DNA of 40,414 nt from Rhizobiaceae bacterium. Lineage in GTDB: Bacteria; Pseudomonadota; Alphaproteobacteria; Rhizobiales; Rhizobiaceae. Of the stretch, positions 1 through 9,278 are shown in pieces. How positions within the stretch are numbered: the first letter of the stretch is position 1; each line of letters starts with the position of its first letter. The position numbers and the translations under genes were made by a program. The notes beneath the pieces are model-generated. The model did not search any database. It saw only the letters and a program-made list of their open reading frames with translations, and was not told the origin of the DNA. The DNA lies in NCBI GenBank assembly GCA_905339215.1, contig CAJPFN010000119.1, positions 1-40,414 of the forward strand, in the 5' to 3' direction.

Positions 1-160
1 GCTGACCGCTGGCCTGCCGGCCGGCGAGGTGCTCTACTTCCCGGCAATCCAGGAATGCGACGGTGCCGCCGAACGCTGGATCGAGATCCCTGCAGCCGGG
101 CAGAGCGCGCATGACCTCGAGATGCCGGCGCCCGGCGTCAAACTGAAGGCCAAGAACTAG
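1..160 (+). CDS. DUF1775 (YcnI-like) copper-associated protein, C-terminal end only
   Basis: Only the last 52 codons are in the window, read from base 2 to the TAG at 158-160; the start lies off the left edge. The visible part has LYFPAIQEC, then a Trp-Ile-Glu-Ile-Pro segment and a PAPGVKLK tail, which matches the end of the YcnI/DUF1775 domain as I know it. Family members are periplasmic or membrane-anchored proteins that bind copper through an N-terminal His, not visible here. The next gene is a CopC-CopD fusion in the same direction, the usual partner of ycnI, and this supports the call. No C-terminal membrane anchor is present, so the protein is probably soluble in the periplasm. Confidence 0.75.
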   Translation, partial: LTAGLPAGEVLYFPAIQECDGAAERWIEIPAAGQSAHDLEMPAPGVKLKAKN

Positions 161-168
161 GCGAAGAC

Positions 169-194
169 GCCGCGGCGGCATGTTCCGCCGCGGC
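169..194 (+). terminator. Intercistronic hairpin between the DUF1775 gene and copCD
   Basis: Perfect 10-bp arms GCCGCGGCGG (169-178) and CCGCCGCGGC (185-194) with a 6-base loop. There is no T-run, and a second GC-rich palindrome follows just before the copCD ribosome binding site. It may be a partial terminator or an RNA stabiliser that sets different expression of the two copper genes. Confidence 0.4.
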
Positions 195-246
195 GCGTTC
201 TTCGGCGGCGCGGCGCCGGGGCGCCGGCAACTCGGGAGGTAGGGCC

Positions 247-1863
247 ATGAGAGGTCGGGCGGCACGTGCGCCTTGTGCAGGGCGAATGGCGCTCGTGGTG
301 GCCGCGATCCTTTCATGGCTGTTGGCCGCATCCGGGCAGGCGTCGGCGCATGCGGCCTTCATTTCCTCCCAGCCGGCGGATGGCGCCGTCGTCGCGGCGG
401 CGCCGTCCGAGATGCTGCTCACCTTCAGCGAACCCGTGTCGCCGCTTGTGCTGCGACTGATCCGGCCCGACGGCTCGGCGACCGACCTGACGGGCTTCGG
501 TACGCGCGACGCGGTCGTCGCGATCGACCTTCCGGACCTTCCCGAAGGAACCAGCGTGCTGTCGTGGCGGGTGGTCTCGGTCGACGGCCACCCCGTCGGC
601 GGAGCGGTATCGTTCTCCGTCGGCGCGCCCAGCGTCGAGCGGCCGCCCGGAGCAGCGTCGAGTGCATCGGATCGCGTCCGCACCGCGATCTGGGCCGTGC
701 GGACGGTGCTCTATGCCGGGCTCCTCATCGGCGCCGGGGGGGCGTTTTTCCTCGCCTGGATGGCGCCCGGTTCGCGCGCCGGCGCAGGGGCCGTCCGCGC
801 GTTCCTGATCGCCGGGCTGGCGGCGGCGCCCCTGGCGCTCGGATTGCAGGGCGTCGACGCCCTTGGCATTGAACTGGACGGCCTTCTCGATGCGAGAACC
901 TGGACTGCCGCTTTGGGCACCACCTACGCGAGGACCGCATGCGTCGCGATCTTCACGCTCGCCGCGGGCCTTGTTGCGGTCGGTCGCGCCGAGGGTGCGC
1001 TGCAAAGGGCGGCGGGAACAACCGCCCTCCTCGGCACCGGCCTCGCGTTGGCGCTCAGCGGCCACGCCTCGGCCGCCGCGCCGCAGTGGCTGACGCGGCC
1101 AGCAGTGTTCGTCCACGGCGTCTCGGCCGCGTTCTGGGTCGGCGCGCTCCTGCCGATGGCCGTCGCATTGCGAAAACCCGACCGGCAGGCGCTCCGCGGG
1201 CTTGAGCGGTTCTCGCGGTCGATCGTCGTCATCCTGGCGGCACTCGTCGTCGCCGGTGTCGCCCTGGCCGTGATCCAGGTGGCTGACCCGAAAGCTCTCG
1301 GCGAAACCGGGTACGGACGTGTCCTGTTGGCGAAGCTCGGCCTTGTCATCGTTCTCCTCGCCTTGGCGGCGCTGAACCGCTGGCGATTCACGGCCCCGGC
1401 GATCGAGGGCGACGCCGCCGCGGCGAAGGGCATCCGACGTTCCATCAAGACCGAGATCGCCGTCGCGACAGCGATCCTGGCTGCGGTGGCGCTCTGGCGT
1501 TTCACGCCGCCTCCGCGCGTGCTGATCGTCGAGGCGGCCACGCCGGTTTCGGTCCACCTGCATTCGCAGGCGGCGATGGCCGACATCTCCTTCCGACCCG
1601 GATGCGCCGGCCCGGTGGCCGTGGCGATTTATCCGATGGCTGCCGATTTCGCGCCGATGGAAGCCAAGGAAGTGACGCTGGTACTGTCCAAGGCCGATGC
1701 CGGGCTGGAACCGCTGCGGCGCGCTGCGACGAAGGTCGATGGTGTATGGCGGGTCGACGCGATGCAAATCCCGCTCGCCGGGATCTGGCAGATCCGGGTC
1801 GACATACTGATCACCGACTTCGACATCGCGAAGCTGTCGGGCGAGATAGAGTTGAAACACTGA
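247..1863 (+). CDS. Copper resistance CopC-CopD fusion protein (YcnJ-like)
   Basis: Predicted inner-membrane copper transport or homeostasis protein of 538 residues. A signal peptide (about residues 1-34) ends in ASA, leaving His35 as the mature N-terminus, the expected first CopC copper ligand. The CopC domain (about 35-127) keeps the DGHPVGG motif with a second candidate ligand, His115. A CopD domain with several hydrophobic helices covers about 150-390. A soluble tail (about 420-538) begins after one more helix and resembles the C-terminal domain of YcnJ proteins. The ATG at 247 is preceded by GGGAGGT; a later Met at residue 14 is possible. It follows the DUF1775 gene, as in ycnI-ycnJ operons. 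The role in copper uptake or efflux is inferred from the family. Confidence 0.88.
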   Translation: MRGRAARAPCAGRMALVVAAILSWLLAASGQASAHAAFISSQPADGAVVAAAPSEMLLTFSEPVSPLVLRLIRPDGSATDLTGFGTRDAVVAIDLPDLPEGTSVLSWRVVSVDGHPVGGAVSFSVGAPSVERPPGAASSASDRVRTAIWAVRTVLYAGLLIGAGGAFFLAWMAPGSRAGAGAVRAFLIAGLAAAPLALGLQGVDALGIELDGLLDARTWTAALGTTYARTACVAIFTLAAGLVAVGRAEGALQRAAGTTALLGTGLALALSGHASAAAPQWLTRPAVFVHGVSAAFWVGALLPMAVALRKPDRQALRGLERFSRSIVVILAALVVAGVALAVIQVADPKALGETGYGRVLLAKLGLVIVLLALAALNRWRFTAPAIEGDAAAAKGIRRSIKTEIAVATAILAAVALWRFTPPPRVLIVEAATPVSVHLHSQAAMADISFRPGCAGPVAVAIYPMAADFAPMEAKEVTLVLSKADAGLEPLRRAATKVDGVWRVDAMQIPLAGIWQIRVDILITDFDIAKLSGEIELKH

Positions 1864-1881
1864 GTGGCGCCCAGTCGGCGC

Positions 1882-1901
1882 GTGCCGTACTGCAACGGCA
1901 C
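1882..1901. terminator. Hairpin between convergent copCD and prs
   Basis: Perfect 7-bp arms GTGCCGT and ACGGCAC around a 6-base loop, in the 62-bp gap between two convergent genes. No T-run follows on either strand, so its use as a bidirectional terminator is only suggested. Confidence 0.35.
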
Positions 1902-1925
1902 CGGCGAACCGGGCGACGAACTATT

Positions 1926-2861
<936 letters not shown>

Positions 2862-2983
2862 GCAGGGTCCTTGGGGAACAACCGCTCTCGTTCGCTCGGG
2901 CTTTTATCCAGCTTCGCCGCTAATGCAAGCGGCAGGCAAGAATTCGCCGACATATTCCAAAGAAAGGATTCGGCGTTGCCGCC

Positions 2984-3580
2984 TTACCCTGCGCGAGCCG
3001 AAAGCCATGCGGCGAGTTCGCTTGCGGTCGCGTCGGCGACGGCCCGCATCGCGTTCGGCGAGACTGCCGCCCAGCCAGTGCCACTGCCGCCGCTGACCTT
3101 CTGTTGGCCCTGGATGCGGTGCAGCCTGTTCCCGGCCGGATCGAGCACGTCCCATACGTAGATGACCGTGGTGTCGCGCCCTTCAGTGATCGCCGAGAGA
3201 TAGCCTTTGAGCAGATGCGTGGTGCCGGGCTCTCCGGAGCGGGCGATGGCGATCCCGGATTCGCGGACGCGAAGCGCCAGCTGTTCGGTGAGCGGCGTGA
3301 CCGCCTCGACCGTCGATCCGACGATCGGCGCGAAATGAATCCGCGCCTGCCCGGCGATTGCCGCGGTCTGCACGCTCGACGGGGGTAACGGGCCGGACGG
3401 GGGTGCGGCGAGAGCGTCGGCAGCGCTCGCGTCCGCAGCGACATCCTGCGTGGTCGTCGAGCCGGTGATCGTCGACGTCGGGGCGGCGATCGCCGACGGT
3501 TCGAGCACGTCCGACGTCGTGCATGCGGCCACGCACAGCAGGGCGGAAAGGCTTGCGGCCGTCGCAAATGCCCGGCTCAT
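2984..3580 (-). CDS. Small lipoprotein of unknown function
   Basis: 198-residue predicted lipoprotein. A short hydrophobic signal leads to the lipobox VAAC with Cys20 as the lipidated residue. A low-complexity Ala/Ser/Thr/Pro linker (about 25-75) follows, then a folded domain (about 80-198) with alternating hydrophobic residues and a WDVLDPAGNRLHRI segment. I do not recognise the domain; similar rhizobial lipoproteins are annotated as hypothetical. It lies 46 bp downstream of the M24 gene and upstream of prs on the same strand. It shares a gene run with lgt, whose product should attach its lipid. The location, inner or outer membrane, cannot be told from the sequence. Confidence 0.8.
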   Translation of the reverse strand: MSRAFATAASLSALLCVAACTTSDVLEPSAIAAPTSTITGSTTTQDVAADASAADALAAPPSGPLPPSSVQTAAIAGQARIHFAPIVGSTVEAVTPLTEQLALRVRESGIAIARSGEPGTTHLLKGYLSAITEGRDTTVIYVWDVLDPAGNRLHRIQGQQKVSGGSGTGWAAVSPNAMRAVADATASELAAWLSARAG

Positions 3581-3626
3581 CCTCCGCTCACTCCTAACTC
3601 ACGCCCCTGTTATCGACATTATGGAA

Positions 3627-4778
3627 TCACTGCACGATCAAGTCGAGATCATGGCGCGACAGGGGTTTTGGCGCCGCGTCGGTGGTCAGATAGGTACGGC
3701 CGAGCGTCATCGCGGTCTCGGTTTCGGAGTCCATCGCGATCATGTGGGCAAAGAGCGTCATGTCCGGCGCGATCGGCTCGGGATTTCCCTGGAAAAACAT
3801 CGGCATGTCCATCCATGACGGCGTGAAGCGGGCGCCGACAGAGTAGCCGCAGGCGTTGAGCCGGTGCTTGGTCAGCCCGTGCGTCTCCATGACGCGGGCG
3901 TGGGCGTCGAAGACGTCGCCGAAGCTCTTGCCCGGCGTCATCGCCTTCTCGACGGCCGTCAGCGCCGCACGGCAGGCCTCGAACAGCTCGAGATGCCGCT
4001 TGCCCGGCTTGCCGGTCAGCACCGTCCGCATCATCGGTGCGTGGTAGTGGTGGAAGACGCCGGCCCATTCGAGCGTCAGCTGGTCGTTCTTGTTGAGCTT
4101 GCGGCGGCCCGCCTTGTAGCGGCACAGGAGCGCGTCCGCGCCCGAGCCGATGATGAACTCGTTGGCGGGATAGTCGCCACCGCCGGCGAAGATCGCCGAC
4201 TGCATGGCCGCGAGGATGGCGCCTTCGTCGCCGCCTTGCCTGATCAGCGGCAGCGCCGCATCCAGCGCGTCGTCGGCGAGTGCCGCTGCCCTCTCGGCCT
4301 TCTTCACCTCGGCGGGGCTCTTGAACAGGCGAAGCCGTGACACCAGTCCGGACGCGTCGGTGATCTGGCCGAACGTCTGCAACTGCTCGTCCAGCCGGCG
4401 CCCGTTGAAGGCCGTCAACCCGTGGGTGTCGTATTCGACCCCGATGCGCGCGCCGAGAAGTCCGAGGTCGTTGAGCAGATTGCGCAGGTCGACGGTCGGG
4501 TTTGCATTGTCGCGGTCGGTCCACACGACGATGTTCTCCAGCGTCGAGGTGTGGCGGGCCTGACGCAGGTCGGCCGAGCGCGTCAGCAGCGTCATCGAAC
4601 CGTCGAGCTTCACGATCAGGCACTGGAAGAAGCAAAATCCGAACGTGTCGTATCCGGTCAGCCAATACATGCTCTCCTGGGCGAAGAGCAGCATGGCGTC
4701 GAGCTTCCTGCCGGCCATCTCGATCATCAACCGGTCGCGCCGCGCATCGTATTCGCTGCGTTCGAAATGCAGGGCCAT
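3627..4778 (-). CDS. M24/creatinase-fold protein with altered metal site
   Basis: 383 residues with the two-part architecture of M24 proteins: a creatinase N-terminal domain (about 5-150) and a pita-bread domain (about 160-375). The family includes aminopeptidase P, prolidase and the metal-free creatinase. The usual five metal ligands appear to be missing by eye alignment: the paired Asp region reads TLEWAG and HYHAPMMRT, the usual GHxxG site reads CGYSVG, and the two Glu sites fall in MIAMDSE and TLGRTYL. A creatinase-like amidinohydrolase or another hydrolase is more likely than a metallopeptidase, but the substrate is unknown. The start is 2 bp after the pgeF stop, so the two genes are probably co-translated. 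Confidence 0.82.
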   Translation of the reverse strand: MALHFERSEYDARRDRLMIEMAGRKLDAMLLFAQESMYWLTGYDTFGFCFFQCLIVKLDGSMTLLTRSADLRQARHTSTLENIVVWTDRDNANPTVDLRNLLNDLGLLGARIGVEYDTHGLTAFNGRRLDEQLQTFGQITDASGLVSRLRLFKSPAEVKKAERAAALADDALDAALPLIRQGGDEGAILAAMQSAIFAGGGDYPANEFIIGSGADALLCRYKAGRRKLNKNDQLTLEWAGVFHHYHAPMMRTVLTGKPGKRHLELFEACRAALTAVEKAMTPGKSFGDVFDAHARVMETHGLTKHRLNACGYSVGARFTPSWMDMPMFFQGNPEPIAPDMTLFAHMIAMDSETETAMTLGRTYLTTDAAPKPLSRHDLDLIVQ

Positions 4779-4780
4779 TG

Positions 4781-5572
4781 TCAGTCCTCCAGCACGATCG
4801 CCGATATCAGCCGGCCGTAATCCGCTTCCTTGCGGTGGGTGGTGCGGCGGTAGGAAAAGAACAAATCCTCCTCCGCATAGGTGCAGCGGCCGATCATGCC
4901 GGCCTGGACGCCCGCCCGGGACAGGCGGTCGACGGTATAGGCGTTGAGGTCGAAATACGCGTGCCCTTGCCGTTCCGACGTTGCGAAGTAGCGCAGGTTG
5001 GCCGCGTCGACCTCGGTGAAGCGGGCGACGAATTCCGGGCCGACTTCGTAGTTCCGCTGGCTGATCGACGGCCCGAGCACGGCGACGATTCGGTCGCGCG
5101 CGGCGCCGAGGCTCTCCATGGCCGCGATCGTGCTCTCGAGGACGCCGGTCAGTGCGCCTTTCCAGCCGGCGTGGGCGGCGCCGATGACGCCGGCTTCGCC
5201 GTCGGCAAAAAGAACGGGCCCGCAGTCGGCCGCCGAAGCCCCGAGCGCCAGTCCCGGCCGGTCCGTGACGAGCGCGTCGGCCTTCGGCCGCTCACCGGCG
5301 AACGGCTCGCGCACGATGATGGCGTCGGGCGAGTGGACCTGGTGGAGGCTCAGAAGCCGGTCGGCGCCGACACCCATCCATTCCGCGACCCGGCGGCAGT
5401 TCTCGCGGACCTTGGCGGGGTCGTCGTCGGAACCGGTGCCGGTGTTGAGTCCGCGGTAGATGCCTTCGGAGACGCCGCCGACGCGCGTGAAGAAACCGTG
5501 GCGGACACCCGCTGGAGACAGCCGGTCGAGCGACGGGGAGCGGAGCGGATCCGGTCTTGTTTGCATCAGCAT
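4781..5572 (-). CDS. pgeF: PgeF/YfiH multicopper-oxidase-fold protein (laccase domain)
   Basis: 263 residues from the ATG at 5572, the usual family length. Family members include E. coli PgeF, which prevents miscoupled L-Ser in peptidoglycan precursors, and LACC1-like purine nucleoside enzymes. The His and Cys zinc ligands are seen in LSLHQVHSPD, SAADCGPVLFAD and GAAHAGWKG. The N-terminal HGFFTRVGGVSEGIY is classical. The frame stays open upstream to an ATG at 5725 that overlaps the midA stop as ATGA, which would add 51 residues of non-conserved, Arg- and Gly-rich sequence. I prefer the shorter form on family length, but translational coupling through 5725 is possible. Confidence 0.88.
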   Translation of the reverse strand: MLMQTRPDPLRSPSLDRLSPAGVRHGFFTRVGGVSEGIYRGLNTGTGSDDDPAKVRENCRRVAEWMGVGADRLLSLHQVHSPDAIIVREPFAGERPKADALVTDRPGLALGASAADCGPVLFADGEAGVIGAAHAGWKGALTGVLESTIAAMESLGAARDRIVAVLGPSISQRNYEVGPEFVARFTEVDAANLRYFATSERQGHAYFDLNAYTVDRLSRAGVQAGMIGRCTYAEEDLFFSYRRTTHRKEADYGRLISAIVLED

Positions 5573-5721
5573 CGGCGTTTTGTTGTCTTCGCGGAGGGTT
5601 TCGTCAAGGCGGCTTTCTATCGCGCCATGCGCCGGGCCGGTCGCCCGCCGTCCGACATCCGCAGTTGCGCGGCCTTCAATGCGGCCTCCAGCATCGACAG
5701 ATCGATCGCCGCGGTCGAGCG

Positions 5722-6789
5722 TCATCGGTCAGTCCTGGCCGGCAGGATCGTGATCACCTTGAAGAGGTCGCCCATCTGGTCCGGACCGGCCAGACGCTCG
5801 ACATCCGCGGCGATTTTCCGGCGCATGTCGTCGCCGGCCGCCTGGCCGAGTTTGCCTGCGCGTTCGAGCAGACCCATGCCGAGAAGGAACTCTCCCTGGG
5901 TGGTCATGCGTGCTTCGAGCCCGTGTGTCCGCGCGATGTGCGCCAGCGCGGAAAAGTCGACATGCGAGGTGAGGTCGGCCTCGCCCGGACTGGCGAAGAC
6001 GTCCTCGCTGCGGTGCCTGCGCACGGCCTGGAACGTGTCTCCGGCGGACGGCGCGAGATGGCCGTAGTCAAAGAAGATGCCCGCGCCGCCGCGCGAGGCG
6101 ACACGTTCGGCGATCGCGGACATCAGCGCCTCGCGCGCCGGGGCGATCTCGAAGATGCTTCCGATGCCCGCGTCCCGCACTTCCGGCGGAAGCACATGAT
6201 GGGGGAGGGCGCCCGTTCCGGTGGCGAAGCGGAAATTGCCCTTTTCGTCGGTGCCGACCGCCCGCTCCAGCCATCCTTCATCCGTCCTGACGAACTGCCG
6301 GAAGGGCAGCGCATCGAAGATCTCGTTGCCGACGACAAAGAGGGGCTGGGCGGGCAGGGTCTCGACTTCGGAGTGCCACGCGAGGGCAGGGCCGGCATCG
6401 CGCAGCGCCTCCTTCTGGGCTGCGATCAGCCGCGGGCTCGTCTCGATCAGGGCAAAATCCGCCCGCGACGCCAGGTCAGGAGCGAGGCGCCGGATCGTGC
6501 GGATCACGTCCTTCATCAACGTGCCGCGACCGGGGCCGATCTCGGCCACAGTCGCGGGCATCGGCATTCCGCCGGACTGCCAGGCCTGCACGATCCACAC
6601 GGCGACCAGTTCACCGAACATCTGGCTGATCTCCGGCGCGGTGACGAAGTCGCCTTCGCGGCCGAACGGTTCGCGTGTCGTATAGTAGCCGTGCTGCGGA
6701 TCGAACAGGCAGGCCGCCATGTAGTCGGCGACACTGATCGGGCCAGCGGCCGCGATCAGGCGCCGGATGCGCTCGCCGAGCGGCGTCAT
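5722..6789 (-). CDS. SAM-dependent methyltransferase, MidA/NDUFAF7 family (DUF185)
   Basis: 355 residues, matching the MidA family, whose mitochondrial member NDUFAF7 methylates an Arg of complex I subunit NDUFS2. The N-terminus has the family pattern [20 protein letters not shown], with [14 protein letters not shown] near residue 50. The SAM loop [13 protein letters not shown] is near residue 85. The start at 6789 overlaps the lgt stop in an ATGA, giving translational coupling. The open frame continues far upstream through lgt, but that part is a shadow of lgt. A complex I assembly role is inferred from the family. Confidence 0.9.
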   Translation of the reverse strand: MTPLGERIRRLIAAAGPISVADYMAACLFDPQHGYYTTREPFGREGDFVTAPEISQMFGELVAVWIVQAWQSGGMPMPATVAEIGPGRGTLMKDVIRTIRRLAPDLASRADFALIETSPRLIAAQKEALRDAGPALAWHSEVETLPAQPLFVVGNEIFDALPFRQFVRTDEGWLERAVGTDEKGNFRFATGTGALPHHVLPPEVRDAGIGSIFEIAPAREALMSAIAERVASRGGAGIFFDYGHLAPSAGDTFQAVRRHRSEDVFASPGEADLTSHVDFSALAHIARTHGLEARMTTQGEFLLGMGLLERAGKLGQAAGDDMRRKIAADVERLAGPDQMGDLFKVITILPARTDR

Positions 6790-7640
6790 GCCGCCGTCGA
6801 TGCGGGGGAAGCGCGGCGCGCCCGTGCCATCGCCCAAAGGCCGAACAGGACCATCGGCGCGGAAAGCAGCATGCCCATCGTCAGCCATCCGCCGAAGAGA
6901 TAGCCGAGCTGGGCGTCCGGCTCGCGGAAGAACTCGGCGAAGATGCGCGACAGGCCGTAGCCCGCGACGAAGGCCCCGGCGACGAAGCCAGGCTGCTTCA
7001 GCTTCAGGAGCCAGTGGGTGAGGATGCGCAGCGCCAGGAAGAGCACGAGCCCTTCCAGCGCCGCCTCGTAGAGCTGACTCGGATGACGGGTGAACGGCCC
7101 GCCGTTCGGGAACTCGACCGCCCAGGGCAGGTCGCTCGGCCGGCCCCACAGTTCCGAGTTGATGAAATTGGTCAGCCTCACCAGTCCGATGCCGACGGGG
7201 ACGCCCGCCGCGACCACGTCGAACATCGTCCAGACGCGGATGCCGCGTGAGCGCGCATAGAGGATCATCGCCAGCGTGCAGCCGGCGAAGCCGCCATGGA
7301 AGGACATGCCGCCCTGCCAGACCGCGAGGATGTCGAGCGGATTGGCGAGATAGCGGGCGAAATCGTAGAAGAGGATGTAGCCGATACGACCGCCCAGCAC
7401 GACGCCGACCGCCGCCCAGACGATGAAGTCGTCCATGTCGACGGCCTTCATGGGGACTTCGCCGTTCCGCCACAGCCGCGGGTTGGTGACGAGCCGCCGG
7501 CCGTACCACCAGGCGAACAGGATGCCGACGATGTAGCCGACGCCATACCAGTGGATGGCAAGCGGGCCGATCTGCACGATCACCGGATCGATGTCCGGGA
7601 AGGGCAGTGCGGCAAGTGGAACGATCAGGTATGGGTACAA
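6786..7640 (-). CDS. lgt: Prolipoprotein diacylglyceryl transferase
   Basis: 284-residue inner-membrane enzyme that moves diacylglycerol from phosphatidylglycerol to the lipobox Cys of prolipoproteins. Several hydrophobic helices are visible. Family motifs include [12 protein letters not shown] near the N-terminus, [21 protein letters not shown] and the Lgt signature region [15 protein letters not shown]. The start is TTG at 7640: no ATG or GTG gives the conserved N-terminus [17 protein letters not shown], and the first internal Met lies about 60 residues in. A purine-rich GAGAGAGA stretch just upstream can serve as ribosome binding site. It is first in the leftward run with midA, pgeF, the M24 gene, a lipoprotein gene and prs, and diverges from ubiK. 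Confidence 0.96.
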   Translation of the reverse strand: MYPYLIVPLAALPFPDIDPVIVQIGPLAIHWYGVGYIVGILFAWWYGRRLVTNPRLWRNGEVPMKAVDMDDFIVWAAVGVVLGGRIGYILFYDFARYLANPLDILAVWQGGMSFHGGFAGCTLAMILYARSRGIRVWTMFDVVAAGVPVGIGLVRLTNFINSELWGRPSDLPWAVEFPNGGPFTRHPSQLYEAALEGLVLFLALRILTHWLLKLKQPGFVAGAFVAGYGLSRIFAEFFREPDAQLGYLFGGWLTMGMLLSAPMVLFGLWAMARARRASPASTAA

Positions 7641-7763
7641 GGGTCTCTCTCGTCACGGGCAGGCGCGGACCATGGGGCAGGCCTTCGGCAGGGTCAAGGC
7701 GTCGACGTCCTTGCATTCCGCCGCACCGCCCACTACGTCAAAACGACAACCGAGGCCAAACCG

Positions 7764-8075
7764 ATGACGACCGGACCGAACCGCCTGCTCGATGAATTTG
7801 CCAAGCTCATGACCGACGCCGCGGGCGCAGCACAGGGCGTGCGCCGCGAGGTGGAGACCGCATTCCGGGCGCAGGCCGAGCGCATCCTCAACTCGATGGA
7901 CGTGGTCCAGCGCGAGGAGTTCGAGGCGGTGCGCGAGATGGCCGTGAAGGCACGGGCGGAGAACAAGGACCTTGCCGCCCGCGTCGCCGCCCTGGAGGCT
8001 CGGATCGAGGCGATGTCGCCTTCGGCGACCGCCGAGCCCTCTCCGGCTGCCGGAAAGCCGCGCGGCAAGAAATAA
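7764..8075 (+). CDS. ubiK: UbiK/BMFP-domain accessory protein
   Basis: 103 residues matching the YqiC/UbiK family. In enterobacteria UbiK binds UbiJ and supports ubiquinone synthesis. An amphipathic N-terminal half (TTGPNRLLDEFAKLMTDAAG) is followed by REEFEAVREMAVKARAENKD and a leucine-rich coiled coil (about 65-85), which drives trimerisation in the family. The Lys/Pro-rich tail ends in GKPRGKK. The ATG at 7764 gives the family N-terminus, though the frame is open well upstream. It diverges from lgt across 123 bp. Confidence 0.88.
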   Translation: MTTGPNRLLDEFAKLMTDAAGAAQGVRREVETAFRAQAERILNSMDVVQREEFEAVREMAVKARAENKDLAARVAALEARIEAMSPSATAEPSPAAGKPRGKK

Positions 8076-8396
8076 TTTTCGGCCGGGTTGTCCACACACC
8101 GGCCGATTCTAAAAACGCTTTTGCCTGAATCGTTTACGCCATTCGGCTGAATCAATCGCAGAGGCGTGTTTCCACACCTCGCTGCCCTGCGGCCGAAAAT
8201 GGGGCTAGCGCTGCGACTCGTCATCAATACACTGAATTTGTTGCATGATTCGGAGCGGGTCATGTGCCGGGCGATTTGGGGGTCCGGACTGAGCGTCTTT
8301 CGTCCGGTCCAGTCTCCTCTCCCGCGTGTCCATGTTTGTCGTGTGCCCTCCCGCGGAGCGTGCGGTGGCGCTCCCAGAACGACAGGAAGCATATTG
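8076..8396 (+). promoter_or_regulatory. Intergenic region before ybjN with phased GANTC sites
   Basis: This 321-bp gap holds the ubiK hairpin and four GANTC motifs at 8105, 8127, 8149 and 8247. The first three are exactly 22 bp apart. GANTC is the target of the cell-cycle methyltransferase CcrM in alphaproteobacteria, so methylation-sensitive control of the YbjN gene is possible. I see no gene or clear sigma-70 promoter here. Confidence 0.4.
8079..8106 (+). terminator. Hairpin after ubiK
   Basis: Perfect 8-bp arms TCGGCCGG (8079-8086) and CCGGCCGA (8099-8106) with a 12-base loop, starting 4 bp after the ubiK stop. The following bases TTCTAAAAACG are not a clean T-run, so termination may be weak. 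Confidence 0.5.
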
Positions 8397-8897
8397 ATGG
8401 AAATCGCTGAACTCGATCTTGCCCGCATTTCGCATCCCGTCGATGTGATCGAGCACGTCGCGCAGGCCAATGACTGGTCCTTCGAGCGCAACGGCGACGA
8501 CGAGATTTCGGTGTCGGTGGCCGGAAGCTGGACCGACTACCACGTGTCCTTCTCCTGGATGGAGGACTTCGAAGCCCTGCACCTGGCCTGCGCGTTCGAC
8601 GTGCGGGTGCCCGAGAACCGCGCCCTCGAAGTGCTGCGCCTGCTGTCGCTCATCAACGAGCAGATGCTGTTCGGCCATTTCGACCTCTGGGAGCAGGAGG
8701 GGGCGATCATGTTCCGGCAGTCGCTGCTGCTGGCCGGCGGGCTCGAGCCTTCGAGCCAGCAGGTCGAGGTCCTGCTTTCCAGCGCGCTCGAGGCCTGCGA
8801 GTGCTACTTCCAGGCCTTCCAGTTCGTCATCTGGTCGGGCGTGTCGGCGCGCGACGCGCTGGCGAGCGTGCTCTTCGAAACCTACGGCAACGCCTGA
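8397..8897 (+). CDS. YbjN domain-containing protein
   Basis: 166 residues from the ATG at 8397, which has AGGAAG 7 bp upstream. The sequence fits the YbjN domain: an N-terminal helix (HPVDVIEHVAQANDWSFER), a beta-rich centre with SWTDYHVSFSWMEDFEALHL, then helices with LLSLINEQMLFGHFDLW, a region typical of the rhizobial version. YbjN-like proteins are thought to act as chaperone-like or stress-linked factors, but no reaction is known. It ends 8 bp before the CsaA-like gene, so they are co-transcribed. The upstream gap has phased GANTC sites. Confidence 0.85.
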   Translation: MEIAELDLARISHPVDVIEHVAQANDWSFERNGDDEISVSVAGSWTDYHVSFSWMEDFEALHLACAFDVRVPENRALEVLRLLSLINEQMLFGHFDLWEQEGAIMFRQSLLLAGGLEPSSQQVEVLLSSALEACECYFQAFQFVIWSGVSARDALASVLFETYGNA

Positions 8898-8905
8898 GAC
8901 TTTTC

Positions 8906-9268
8906 ATGTCGGAAGGAGGCGGCGCGCGGAAGCCGGAGATCTCGTACGCGGATTTCGACAGGATCGATATCCGCGCCGGGACTGTCGTCGAGGCCGAGCC
9001 CTTCCCCGAGGCGCGCAAGCCGGCCATCAAATTAAAGATCGACTTCGGAGCGGAGATCGGTGTGAAGCGGTCGTCGGCGCAGATCACCAAGTACTACCAG
9101 CCGGAGACGCTGGTCGGGCGCCAGGTGTTCGCCGTGGTGAACTTCCCACCCCGGCAGATCGGCAAGTTCATGTCGGAAGTCCTCACCCTCGGTTTCCCTG
9201 ACGAGGAGGGCGCCGTGGTCCTGGGCGCCATCGACCGCAAGGTGCCGAACGGCGGCCGGCTGTTCTGA
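8906..9268 (+). CDS. CsaA-like tRNA-binding (OB-fold) protein
   Basis: 120 residues with a single tRNA_bind OB-fold domain, as in CsaA and the C-terminus of bacterial MetRS. Motifs are IDIRAGTVVEAEPFPEARKP at the start of the fold, AQITKYY, FAVVNFPPRQIGKFMSEVL, and the end LGAIDRKVPNGGRLF. CsaA homologues form dimers with tRNA-binding and possible chaperone activity. An extra N-terminal stretch (MSEGGGARKPEIS) precedes the core. It lies 8 bp after the YbjN stop and converges with the gene at 9279 across 10 bp. Confidence 0.9.
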   Translation: MSEGGGARKPEISYADFDRIDIRAGTVVEAEPFPEARKPAIKLKIDFGAEIGVKRSSAQITKYYQPETLVGRQVFAVVNFPPRQIGKFMSEVLTLGFPDEEGAVVLGAIDRKVPNGGRLF

Positions 9269-9278
9269 CGGGTGTTTT

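Noticed and set aside
313-1860. 515-codon open frame antisense to the CopC-CopD gene
   Set aside because: Arg/Asp/Gly-rich composition typical of a GC-driven shadow; the plus-strand frame has clear CopC and CopD features.
6790-7716. N-terminal extension of the midA frame across lgt
   Set aside because: The extension overlaps lgt in another frame and has no similarity to the family; the ATGA-coupled start at 6789 gives the normal MidA length.
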